Positions 1 to 6,824 are shown, counted from the first letter of the stretch. The stretch is 10,396 nt of DNA from Bacteroidales bacterium (GCA_016936695.1 JAFGXK010000128.1:1-10396); one strand, 5' to 3'. A program made the numbers and translations. The notes: a model not told the origin generated them from the sequence alone.

Positions 1-28
1 GGTGTATCTTTTTAATTTATAAATTATT

Positions 29-2554
29 ATGTCAGAGAGAGAGAGGGTAATTCAGGTAAATATCGAAGAAGAGATGAAGTCGGCATACATCGACTATTCA
101 ATGTCGGTTATAGTGTCGAGGGCATTGCCTGATGTAAGGGACGGGCTCAAGCCGGTTCACCGGCGAGTGCTTTTCGGGATGTCGGAACTTGGCGTACTTT
201 CGAACCGGCCATATAAGAAATCGGCAAGAATAGTGGGAGAGGTGCTCGGTAAATACCATCCCCATGGTGATTCATCGGTGTATGATGCCATGGTGAGGAT
301 GGCTCAGGACTGGTCGTTGCGTTATCCCCTTGTTGAAGGTCAGGGTAACTTCGGCTCGATCGACGGCGACAGTCCGGCCGCAATGAGGTATACGGAAGCA
401 AGGCTGAAAAAAATAGCGGAAGAGACTCTGTCAGATATAGACAAGGAGACAGTCGACTTCCAGCCTAATTTTGATGACTCACTCAGTGAACCGATTGTCC
501 TTCCGACAAGAATACCTATTCTTCTTGTCAATGGTGCATCGGGAATTGCAGTAGGTATGGCAACCAACATGCCCCCGCACAACCTGTCGGAAATTATCGA
601 CGCCACTATAGCGTTTATCGACAACAATGAGATCACCACAGCTGAGCTTCATAAATACGTAAAGGGTCCTGATTTCCCGACCGGGGGGATCATCTACGGC
701 GAACAGGGAATAAAGGATGCTTTTGAAACCGGGAGGGGAAGGATCGTACTGAGGGGAAAAACCGAAATAGAGTTGACTCATTCAGGCCGCGAATGCATCA
801 TTGTCAGGGAGATACCTTATATGGTGAACAAGGCGGAAATGATACGCAGAATAGCAGACCTCATAAACGACAAGAGGCTTGAAGGTATCTCTTACATCAA
901 TGATGAATCGGACCGCAACGGAATGCGCGTTGTAATAATTCTGAAAAAAGATGCAAGCTCAAGCGTGGTACTCAATAATCTTTACAAACTCTCTTCGCTG
1001 CAGACATCCTTCAATGTAAATAATGTAGCATTGGTAAGAGGCAGGCCCAGGATTCTGAACCTGAAAGATCTTATCGACCACTTTGTAAAACACCGTCACC
1101 AGGTTGTGATCAGGAGGAGCAGATATGATCTGAGCCAGGCTGAAAAAAGGGCACATATACTTGAAGGACTGATTATTGCAAGCGATAATATCGACGAGGT
1201 AATAGCCATAATCAAATCATCAAGGAATCCGGATGATGCCAGGGAAAGACTCATGGAACGTTTCATCCTGTCGGAAGTTCAGGCAAGGGCCATAGTCGAA
1301 ATGAGGCTGAGACAGCTTACCGGACTTGAACAGGAGAAACTCAGGGATGAATATAAGGAAGTGATGACTCTTATCGATTACCTTAAGAGCGTTCTTGAAA
1401 GCGAGGAACTTCAGATGAAAATAATCAAGGATGAGCTTATTGAAGTAAAGGAAAAATACGGAGATGAAAGGCGAACAGAAATAATTCCTGATGCCGGGGA
1501 ATTCAATCCTGAAGACTTCTATGCCGACGATGAAATGGTAATTACGATTTCACATCTGGGTTATATAAAGAGGACTCCTCTTACCGAATTCAGGCGCCAG
1601 AACAGGGGCGGCACCGGTGCAAAGGGAGGTTCGACAAGGGACGAGGACTTCATCGAGCATCTCTATATCGCAACGATGCACAATACAATGCTCTTCTTCA
1701 CAAAGAACGGCAAATGCTACTGGATGAAAGTGTACAATATACCAGAAGGCTCAAGAACATCCAAGGGAAGGGCCATGCAGAACATGATAAACATCGAACC
1801 TGACGACAGCGTGATGGCATATATCAAGGTAAAAAACCTTAATGATCCCGAATATATTAACAATAACTTCATCGTTCTCTGCACAAAAAAGGGTATAATA
1901 AAGAAGACTTCGCTTGAAGCTTACTCGCGACCCAGGACTAACGGAGTGAATGCGATAACAGTCAGGGACGGGGACGAACTTCTGGAAGCTAAAATGACCA
2001 ACGGCAAACACCAGATTATGATGGCTGTGAAATCGGGGAGGGCGATCAGATTTCCTGAGGAATCGGTCAGGCCCATGGGAAGAACTGCATCCGGAGTCAG
2101 GGGAATAAGGCTTGCAGATGAAGAAACCGATATTGTTGTGGGAATGATCACCATCGAGAACGGAGAAAAAAACGTGCTGGTGGTATCCGAAAATGGCTAC
2201 GGCAAAAGGTCAGATATTGAGGACTACCGCATTACCAACAGGGGAGGAAAAGGAGTCAGAACAATTAATATAACCGATAAGACCGGATCGCTGATAGCCC
2301 TGAAAGATGTAACCGACAGCGACGACCTGATGATAATCACCCAGTTCGGAAACATACTCAGAAGCTCGGTTTCGGCTCTCAGGCTAATGGGAAGAGCAAC
2401 GCAGGGAGTGCGTTTAATAAACCTCAGGGAGACAGACATCATAGCATCCGTTGCCACAGTGGCAATAAATGATGAACCAGAAGATACTGATAAAGAAGAC
2501 ATTGCAAATAATAATGAAAATATTGAGGAATTTGGCAAAGAATTTGAAGATTAA
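29..2554 (+). CDS. gyrA: DNA gyrase subunit A
   Basis: GyrA is the DNA breakage-reunion subunit of gyrase; with GyrB (A2B2) it introduces negative supercoils using ATP, in the cytoplasm. The 841-residue protein is full length. The winged-helix core carries the catalytic Arg120-Tyr121 pair (AAMRYTEARL; Tyr122 in E. coli). The quinolone region reads HPHGDSSVYDAMVRMAQ, with Ser82 and Asp86 at the positions of E. coli Ser83 and Asp87, so the common resistance substitutions are absent. A coiled-coil arm spans about 350-490. The C-terminal beta-pinwheel starts near 500, with a GyrA box QNRGGTG at 524-530 (rather than QRRGGKG) and box-like blade repeats near 681, 737 and 785. The tail from about 815 is acidic. 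The box is what separates it from ParC. The ATG at 29 gives the conserved GyrA N-terminus; the AT-rich leader shows no Shine-Dalgarno. The gene ends in tandem TAATAA. Only 28 upstream bases are visible, so its promoter cannot be judged. Confidence 0.98.
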   Translation: MSERERVIQVNIEEEMKSAYIDYSMSVIVSRALPDVRDGLKPVHRRVLFGMSELGVLSNRPYKKSARIVGEVLGKYHPHGDSSVYDAMVRMAQDWSLRYPLVEGQGNFGSIDGDSPAAMRYTEARLKKIAEETLSDIDKETVDFQPNFDDSLSEPIVLPTRIPILLVNGASGIAVGMATNMPPHNLSEIIDATIAFIDNNEITTAELHKYVKGPDFPTGGIIYGEQGIKDAFETGRGRIVLRGKTEIELTHSGRECIIVREIPYMVNKAEMIRRIADLINDKRLEGISYINDESDRNGMRVVIILKKDASSSVVLNNLYKLSSLQTSFNVNNVALVRGRPRILNLKDLIDHFVKHRHQVVIRRSRYDLSQAEKRAHILEGLIIASDNIDEVIAIIKSSRNPDDARERLMERFILSEVQARAIVEMRLRQLTGLEQEKLRDEYKEVMTLIDYLKSVLESEELQMKIIKDELIEVKEKYGDERRTEIIPDAGEFNPEDFYADDEMVITISHLGYIKRTPLTEFRRQNRGGTGAKGGSTRDEDFIEHLYIATMHNTMLFFTKNGKCYWMKVYNIPEGSRTSKGRAMQNMINIEPDDSVMAYIKVKNLNDPEYINNNFIVLCTKKGIIKKTSLEAYSRPRTNGVNAITVRDGDELLEAKMTNGKHQIMMAVKSGRAIRFPEESVRPMGRTASGVRGIRLADEETDIVVGMITIENGEKNVLVVSENGYGKRSDIEDYRITNRGGKGVRTINITDKTGSLIALKDVTDSDDLMIITQFGNILRSSVSALRLMGRATQGVRLINLRETDIIASVATVAINDEPEDTDKEDIANNNENIEEFGKEFED

Positions 2555-2574
2555 TAAGTAATGTTTTAAATTTG
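2543..2574 (+). promoter_or_regulatory. Bacteroidota-type promoter for the TPR gene
   Basis: TTTG at 2543-2546, a 20-base spacer, then TAAATTTG at 2567-2574. This matches the known Bacteroidota housekeeping consensus (-33 TTTG, about 19-21 bases, -7 TAnnTTTG) at every fixed position. The -33 box lies inside the last codons of gyrA. Transcription would start near 2580, giving a leader of about 35-40 bases before the ATG at 2617. TTTG is common in AT-rich DNA, so chance is possible, but spacing and placement fit. Confidence 0.65.
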
Positions 2575-2616
2575 AAAAGTTTTTTAAGGACAATTAATTA
2601 AACAAAAGCGATAATT

Positions 2617-3777
2617 ATGAAAAAGGTTTTTCTGCTGCTTGCAGTTATTTCTATCTCCGTTGCTACATTTGCCCAGAAGGGTAAAGTAACGAGCGCCCTC
2701 ACGTTGATCGAGCAGGGATCTCTTGACAAGGCCAAAGAAGCACTTGATCAGGCAATGACACATCCCAAATCGATGAACTGGTTCAATACTTACTTTGCCA
2801 AGGGTAAACTTGCTCAAGCCGTTTTCAAATCGGACAATCCGACATTCAAGGCATACTATACTGATCCCCTGGGCGATGCTTATACCGCATATGAGAAATC
2901 AATGGAGCTTGATCCAAAGGGAGGCGCTAAAAAGAAGATCATTACAGGCATGGTTTACAACTCGCTTGCTCTCGACCTCTACTCACAGGGTGGACAACAG
3001 TTCGAGGCTGGGGATTATGCAGGTGCCCTGAAATCATTCGAAACCCAGATCGCTATCACTGAAAGCGATAATTATGTAGGTGTTACAGATACGGGAATGT
3101 ATTACAATGCCGGATTGGCCGCTATGAATGCGAAAGATCACCAGAAAGCGATTAAGTATTTCGAAAAATGCGCCGAAATGCAATACCAGGGTATCAATCC
3201 CTACTTCCAGATATCTCAGAACTATCTTGAAATGGGAGATACAGTAAAGGCTGAGACTATACTTGTTGACCTGCGCAATAAATACTCAGATGACAAGAAT
3301 GTCACGCTTCAGCTAATTGACCTTTATATCAAAGCCGGTAAGAACGAGGAAGCTCTTGAAAACCTTGGAATTGCCAGGGCAAATGATCCCGATAATTACA
3401 GCCTGCATTTTGCTGAAGGTATTATCTACCTGAACGAAGACAGATTCGATGAGGCAATAGAAAGACTTACAAAATCAATCGAGCTAAAATCTGATTTCTA
3501 CGACAGCCAGTACGGACTTGGGGCTTCATATATCAACAAGGCTTCAGATATGTTCGCCAAGGCTAATGACATAATGGATGTCAACGAATACAACAAGGCT
3601 ATTGATGAAGCAATGGCTATATTTGCAAAAGCTCTTCCTTACATGGAGAAAGCCAATGAATTGAAACCTGATGATATCTTCGCTCTGCGGAGCCTCAGGG
3701 AACTTTACTACAGGCTCAAGATGACTGAAAAATATGATGCCGTTAAGGCCAAACTTGACACGTTAGAACAGCAGTAA
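2617..3777 (+). CDS. Secreted tetratricopeptide-repeat protein
   Basis: This 386-residue protein has a clear signal peptide: MKK, a hydrophobic core at 4-16, and a likely signal peptidase I cleavage in TFA|Q after residue 19. No lipobox Cys is present, so the mature protein is probably periplasmic or loosely attached to the envelope. The rest is mostly amphipathic helix pairs of the TPR type. The clearest are near 24-47 (EQGSLDKAKEALDQAM), 123-146 (AGDYAGALKSFE), 163-186 (KDHQKAIKYFEKC), 196-220, 230-254 (AGKNEEALENLG), 264-290 (EDRFDEAIERLTKSIEL) and 330-380. TPR arrays bind proteins or peptides; no enzyme domain is seen and the partner is unknown. The gene follows gyrA by 62 bases, has its own promoter candidate, and is closed by a strong terminator, so it is probably mainly monocistronic. 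The ATG at 2617 is set by the signal peptide; there is no close Shine-Dalgarno (an AAGGA 26 bases upstream is too far). Confidence 0.9.
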   Translation: MKKVFLLLAVISISVATFAQKGKVTSALTLIEQGSLDKAKEALDQAMTHPKSMNWFNTYFAKGKLAQAVFKSDNPTFKAYYTDPLGDAYTAYEKSMELDPKGGAKKKIITGMVYNSLALDLYSQGGQQFEAGDYAGALKSFETQIAITESDNYVGVTDTGMYYNAGLAAMNAKDHQKAIKYFEKCAEMQYQGINPYFQISQNYLEMGDTVKAETILVDLRNKYSDDKNVTLQLIDLYIKAGKNEEALENLGIARANDPDNYSLHFAEGIIYLNEDRFDEAIERLTKSIELKSDFYDSQYGLGASYINKASDMFAKANDIMDVNEYNKAIDEAMAIFAKALPYMEKANELKPDDIFALRSLRELYYRLKMTEKYDAVKAKLDTLEQQ

Positions 3778-3810
3778 TCCCAAAAAGATAAGTTGCTGTA
3801 AAATATTGGG

Positions 3811-3848
3811 AAGAGCCTTTCCGTTAAACGGAGAGGCTTTTCTCTTTT
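3811..3848 (+). terminator. Intrinsic terminator after the TPR gene
   Basis: A hairpin with its left arm at 3811-3823 and right arm at 3829-3841 is centred on TTAAA. The core GCC-TTT-CCG pairs with CGG-AGA-GGC, with one T-G wobble, and is extended by A-T pairs and one more G-T wobble. A T-rich tail TCTCTTTT follows. It begins about 34 bases after the TPR stop codon and is the best intrinsic terminator in the window. It also argues against translation starting upstream of it for the next gene. Confidence 0.88.
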
Positions 3849-3877
3849 ATTCCATAACCTCACGAAAATTCCCGATC

Positions 3878-4696
3878 ATGAATAAAATTCTCTGCTCTTT
3901 CCTTTTGTTCCTCATTCTCTTCCCGGCCGCTTGTACCAAACATGATGATCCCGAACTGGAAGAACCGGGTAAGGTTATTGTCCTGATGTATCACAGGATT
4001 GTGAAAGGGGAGGCCACCAACCTGTATGAGAGGAGTCTGGAAAATCTTGAAGCCGATCTTATGTATCTTAACAGTAACAATATTAAGGTAATCAGCTTTG
4101 CAGACCTGGGTGAATTCAGTGAACAGGGATCAATACCTGAGGGAAATTATGCAATCATAACCTTTGACGATGGCGACAGTTCATGGTATACTCTTGTACG
4201 TCAGCTACTTATAGATCATAATATGAAAGCCACATTCTTTCTTTGGACATATATGATAGGAAGCGATTCATTCATCACTTGGGAAGAGGTCGAAAATATG
4301 AGCAATTATATGGTTAAGGGAGGCGAAAGGCCATTTACATTCGGATCACATTCATATTCACATTCATTTCTTTACGATAACAGAAGCAGATATGCCACCC
4401 TGGCTGAATATCAGAGTTTTCTTGATTATGAGCTGGGAAGGTCAAAGGAAATAATTGAACAGCATACACCCGGAGATGTTGATGTGTTTTCGCTTCCTTA
4501 CGGTAATGGTGCAGGCGATGAAGAAATAATAGCAGCAGCAGAGAGAAACGGATACAAATTCATACGCACCTCAATATGGTCGGCCATTGACAATACAAAT
4601 CTTGATCTGATGATTATCCCAAGTCTGCCGATGCTTGATGCGTCAGAACCAGACTTGATAGGATACTACCTGGGCATTTCAGAAACCTATAATTAA
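3878..4696 (+). CDS. Lipoprotein polysaccharide deacetylase (CE4/NodB fold)
   Basis: A 272-residue protein of the metal-dependent CE4 family, which removes N- or O-acetyl groups from extracellular or cell-wall polysaccharides. Visible motifs: VLMYHR at 35-40; motif 1 TFDDG at 95-99 (catalytic base Asp97, metal ligand Asp98); motif 2 SHSYSH at 157-162 (metal ligands His158 and His162); motif 3 SLPYG at 205-209, where the usual Arg of RxPYG is Ser, as in some PgaB/IcaB-like members. The late Leu-x-His motif of classical NodB enzymes is not evident; the protein ends with IIPSLPML and a short tail. The N-terminus is a lipoprotein signal (hydrophobic 4-15, FPAAC with Cys19), although Pro at -3 is atypical. 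TKHDD directly after the Cys resembles the Bacteroidota surface-export signal. This ATG was chosen because it gives the signal peptide directly and sits after the terminator. No promoter match was found in the short leader, so the gene may depend on readthrough. Substrate unknown. Confidence 0.87.
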   Translation: MNKILCSFLLFLILFPAACTKHDDPELEEPGKVIVLMYHRIVKGEATNLYERSLENLEADLMYLNSNNIKVISFADLGEFSEQGSIPEGNYAIITFDDGDSSWYTLVRQLLIDHNMKATFFLWTYMIGSDSFITWEEVENMSNYMVKGGERPFTFGSHSYSHSFLYDNRSRYATLAEYQSFLDYELGRSKEIIEQHTPGDVDVFSLPYGNGAGDEEIIAAAERNGYKFIRTSIWSAIDNTNLDLMIIPSLPMLDASEPDLIGYYLGISETYN

Positions 4697-4891
4697 TACT
4701 TTACTTTATCTTATCGAACAAACAAACGGTAGGGGAAACCATATAATCATTTTTCCTTGCAGAAAATTCAAATATATTCTATTTTACATAATATTAATTA
4801 TAGGAAAGTTACTGGTTACTGGTTACTAGTTGCTGGTTGCTGGTTGCTGGTTGCTGGCTGCTGGTTAATGGTTGCTGGTTGATGGTTACTG

Positions 4892-4922
4892 GCTTTGCCT
4901 GCCATAGCTTTAGCGGAGGCGG
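4892..4922. repeat. Hairpin-like interspersed element, short copy
   Basis: This 31-base element sits between heptads. CCTGCC at 4898-4903 can pair with GGCGGG at 4918-4923 (one wobble, last base in the next heptad), with a small inner GC/GC stem around TTTA. With its flanks it matches the second copy closely: 22 of 23 bases on the left (4889-4911 against 4934-4956) and 17 of 19 on the right (4912-4930 against 4987-5005). No coding capacity. Confidence 0.75.
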
Positions 4923-4936
4923 GTTGCTGGATACTG

Positions 4937-4997
4937 GCTTTGCCCGCCATAGCTTTCTTCGATCACCGAAACGAAGTGAAGGTGGTAGCTGAGGCGT
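4937..4997. repeat. Hairpin-like interspersed element, long copy with insert
   Basis: This is the same element as the short copy, opened by 30 extra bases at 4957-4986. The outer pairing is CGCC (4945-4948) with GGCG (4993-4996), then TAGCT (4950-4954) with AGCTG (4987-4991), including one wobble. The insert has its own palindromic potential: CTTCG at 4957-4961 with CGAAG at 4972-4976, or CACC at 4964-4967 with GGTG at 4981-4984. The structure is thus a hairpin inside a hairpin. Whether the insert was gained here or lost from the other copy cannot be told from one window. Confidence 0.75.
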
Positions 4998-5103
4998 GTT
5001 GCTGGCTGCAGATTACTGATTACTGATTACTGACTGCCAACTGCCGAATTGGGCCCCTCCCCTTCCGAAACATCCAAAAAAAACGACCGTACAACTATAT
5101 CGC

Positions 5104-5127
5104 ATTGATAATATGCGTATTATCAAT
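5104..5127. repeat. Perfect inverted repeat, 10-base arms
   Basis: ATTGATAATA (5104-5113) and TATTATCAAT (5118-5127) are exact reverse complements around a TGCG loop. The stem is AT-rich. Neither strand shows an immediate T-run: on the minus strand a run of eight T lies about 20 bases further on (5076-5083). It could help end transcription of the minus-strand dehydrogenase or be a protein site; neither is shown. Confidence 0.7.
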
Positions 5128-5149
5128 TGCAAATAATAGTCTACAGCCG

Positions 5150-5197
5150 TTACTCCTTAATTCCTTTACGCCTTTACGCCTTTACGCCTCTACGCCT
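5150..5197. repeat. 8-base tandem array overlapping a gene end
   Basis: Six consecutive 8-base units: TTACTCCT, TAATTCCT, TTACGCCT three times exactly (5166-5189), then CTACGCCT (5190-5197). On the minus strand the unit is AGGCGTAA. The last unit contains the TAG stop codon of the dehydrogenase at 5190-5192 and codes part of its final Lys-Ala. Each unit carries TAA or TAG and the period is not a multiple of three, so stops fall in all minus-strand frames. Confidence 0.9.
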
Positions 5198-6824
5198 TCC
5201 TCATCTCGTCCTTTAATCTCTGGATATGCCCGCGGCCTAGTCCCTTGACTTCACAACCAAGCTGGAAGTACCTCCTTATATTATCATCAGACAATATTCC
5301 GAAGCAATCAATTATGGCTGCGGGTCTTCCAATTCTTTTAACAACTTTATCGGGATCAAGGCCGAGATATGCCTTATGGGGTACTGCCAGTATGACTGCA
5401 TCAGCATCCTTGAGGGCTTTATCGAGATTCTGCTGAACCTTGATTTCTTTCAGTTTTTCCTGGTTCCTGAAGAACCGGGCTTTGCTTTGTCCCACACCCG
5501 GGAAAGTGTCCTGCTGCTCAAACTCCCACCAGTGTTCAACATACGGATCGTGTACGCGTATTTCGGCGCCCATTTCAGTAAGCTTCCTTATAACTATTTC
5601 CGATCCGCTGTAGCGGGTATCACCAACATCTTCACGGTATGCTGCTCCAAGAACCAGAACTTCAGCGCCTGCTATCGGCTGCCCCATATTCCTGAGCGCG
5701 TCGCGGGTGAGCTGACCTACATGAAGACCCCTGGTATCATTAATATCAATTGCCATCGGGGTAATTTTGAAGATATCATCCTCAAAACCAAGTATATGCT
5801 TATAGGCCCAGAGTCCCAGGCCGCCGTCCTTGGGAAGACAGTATCCTCCGATTCCGGGACCCGGAAATATCATGTTGCTGTGTGTCGGACGCACCTTTAT
5901 CGCTTTGATAACCTTTATGAGGTCGACGCCATTCCTTTCTGCAAAAAGGCTCCACTCATCCAGGAACGCCAGGATGGTTGCCCGGTAGCTGTTCTCGACT
6001 ATCTTGGCAGTCTCCGATTCAATGGGCCTGTCCATGACAGTCAAAGGAAATTTTTCAGTATTAAGTACTTCCGTCAGGAATTTCTCAACCCTGTGTCTTG
6101 CTATTTCATTAATTCCGCTGCATACTCTCCAGAAATCGCGGATGCTGGCCACATAATTCTTGCCCGGCATCACTCTCTCGTAGCTGTGCGCAAGAAGCGG
6201 ATCGGTCTTGATACCTCTTTTCCTGAACACCTTCTTCATTATAGGATAAGCCACCTGTTCAGTTGTTCCGGGAGCCACTGTCGTTTCGATCAGTACAAGA
6301 GCTTCGGCCGGGATATGTTCTGCAATAACATGCAGTGAAGCTTCAAGGGCTGCCATATCAGTCTCGCCGGTACGAACATTCCCAAGTTCTTCTTTTATAT
6401 AATCGCACTGCACATCAACTACAACCACATCGGCAAGCTTCAGAACATCATATGTATATGTTGCAATCAGAGTTTTCTTGTCGTTCACGCACCTTGCTAT
6501 CATGGGATCCACTTCGGGGTCTTCAGCCTTAACCGGTGACACGCCCCGGTTCAGAAGGGGAATCTTCCAGTAGCTTCTCGGGCTTGGACGCTGCATGCCA
6601 ATCACAAACTTAGAAGGGTTGCCCTTCTTGTCAACAGTGTCGGCAACGATGGCAGCCATGACTGCACCCACAAAGCCTACTCCCATCACCACAACGATCT
6701 CCCGCCCTTTGGCGCGTTCCTTATCAACACGTTTTTTGATGGTATCGAATTCCTTAACATAATCCTCAGGATTTGGCAGAGCGAATTTCTCTCCTGCCGG
6801 GCTTACTGAATACTTCTCACTCAT
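5190..6824 (-). CDS. Nucleotide-sugar dehydrogenase (UDP-glucose/GDP-mannose dehydrogenase family)
   Basis: The family oxidises C6 of a nucleotide sugar to a carboxylate in two steps with two NAD(P)+, supplying uronic acids for surface polysaccharides. In order: a charged 40-residue N-terminal extension; a Rossmann fold with GVGFVG at 48-53; ETTVAPGTT at 180-188 (catalytic-type Thr); YERVMPG at 215-221 (Glu216); KIVENSYRA at 274-282 (Lys274, Asn278); GPGIGGYCLPKD at 322-333 with the nucleophile Cys329 and Asp333; and the C-terminal UDP-binding fold with GAAYREDVGDTRYSG at 393-407. All expected catalytic residues are present. At 544 residues it is about 100 longer than typical UGD, WecC or WbpA enzymes, through the N-terminus and extra sequence near 66-110 and 430-465. 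After the second beta strand the usual acidic cofactor residue is replaced in IGMQRP (Gln78, Arg79). Substrate (UDP-Glc, UDP-GlcNAc or UDP-ManNAc) is undecided. It follows the serine hydrolase gene by 145 bases; no glycosyltransferase neighbours are visible. The start gives MSEKY; no Shine-Dalgarno is evident. Confidence 0.93.
   Translation of the reverse strand: MSEKYSVSPAGEKFALPNPEDYVKEFDTIKKRVDKERAKGREIVVVMGVGFVGAVMAAIVADTVDKKGNPSKFVIGMQRPSPRSYWKIPLLNRGVSPVKAEDPEVDPMIARCVNDKKTLIATYTYDVLKLADVVVVDVQCDYIKEELGNVRTGETDMAALEASLHVIAEHIPAEALVLIETTVAPGTTEQVAYPIMKKVFRKRGIKTDPLLAHSYERVMPGKNYVASIRDFWRVCSGINEIARHRVEKFLTEVLNTEKFPLTVMDRPIESETAKIVENSYRATILAFLDEWSLFAERNGVDLIKVIKAIKVRPTHSNMIFPGPGIGGYCLPKDGGLGLWAYKHILGFEDDIFKITPMAIDINDTRGLHVGQLTRDALRNMGQPIAGAEVLVLGAAYREDVGDTRYSGSEIVIRKLTEMGAEIRVHDPYVEHWWEFEQQDTFPGVGQSKARFFRNQEKLKEIKVQQNLDKALKDADAVILAVPHKAYLGLDPDKVVKRIGRPAAIIDCFGILSDDNIRRYFQLGCEVKGLGRGHIQRLKDEMRKA

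Larger units (their letters stand above)
4808..5046. repeat. Degenerate 7-base tandem array, interrupted twice
   Basis: Twelve contiguous heptads fill 4808-4891: GTTACTG x2, GTTACTA, GTTGCTG x4, GCTGCTG, GTTAATG, GTTGCTG, GTTGATG, GTTACTG. Two more (GTTGCTG, GATACTG) fill 4923-4936. Seven fill 4998-5046 (GTTGCTG, GCTGCAG, ATTACTG x3, ACTGCCA, ACTGCCG). The heptads are interrupted by a 31-base and a 61-base element. Variation is concentrated at positions 1, 2, 4 and 5 of the unit, as expected for slippage followed by point mutation. There are no unique spacers, so this is not CRISPR. Function unknown. Confidence 0.9.
4697..5189. other. Repeat-rich convergent intergenic region
   Basis: This 493-base gap separates the plus-strand deacetylase from the minus-strand dehydrogenase. 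From 4697 to about 4807 it is AT-rich, with no gene and no convincing GC-rich terminator for the deacetylase. From 4808 to 5046 it is built from 7-base repeats and two hairpin-like elements. From 5047 to 5100 there is a GGGCCC/CCTCCCC stretch and a run of eight A at 5076-5083. The rest holds an inverted repeat and an 8-base tandem array, listed separately. The 7- and 8-base periods shift frame at every unit, so a protein is unlikely, and no tRNA-like fold was recognised. Confidence 0.85.

Noticed and set aside
1..28. gyrA promoter (TATCTTTT at 5-12 as a -7 box)
   Set aside because: One base off the consensus, and the -33 position would lie outside the window, so it cannot be assessed.
244..330. 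Quinolone-resistance mutation in gyrA
   Set aside because: Ser and Asp are present at the two main resistance positions; Ser at the E. coli Ala84 position is a natural variant in many bacteria.
4829..4857. G-quadruplex on the plus strand (GG every seven bases)
   Set aside because: Only two-G tracts with 5-base loops, which are weak; the spacing is fully explained by the heptad repeat.
4808..5046. CRISPR array
   Set aside because: Units are 7 bases and contiguous, there are no unique spacers of constant length, and no cas gene is present.
5376..6338. A 320-codon open frame on the plus strand opposite the dehydrogenase
   Set aside because: It lies entirely antisense to a gene with all catalytic motifs, its translation shows no recognisable domain, and long antisense frames are common in such codon usage.
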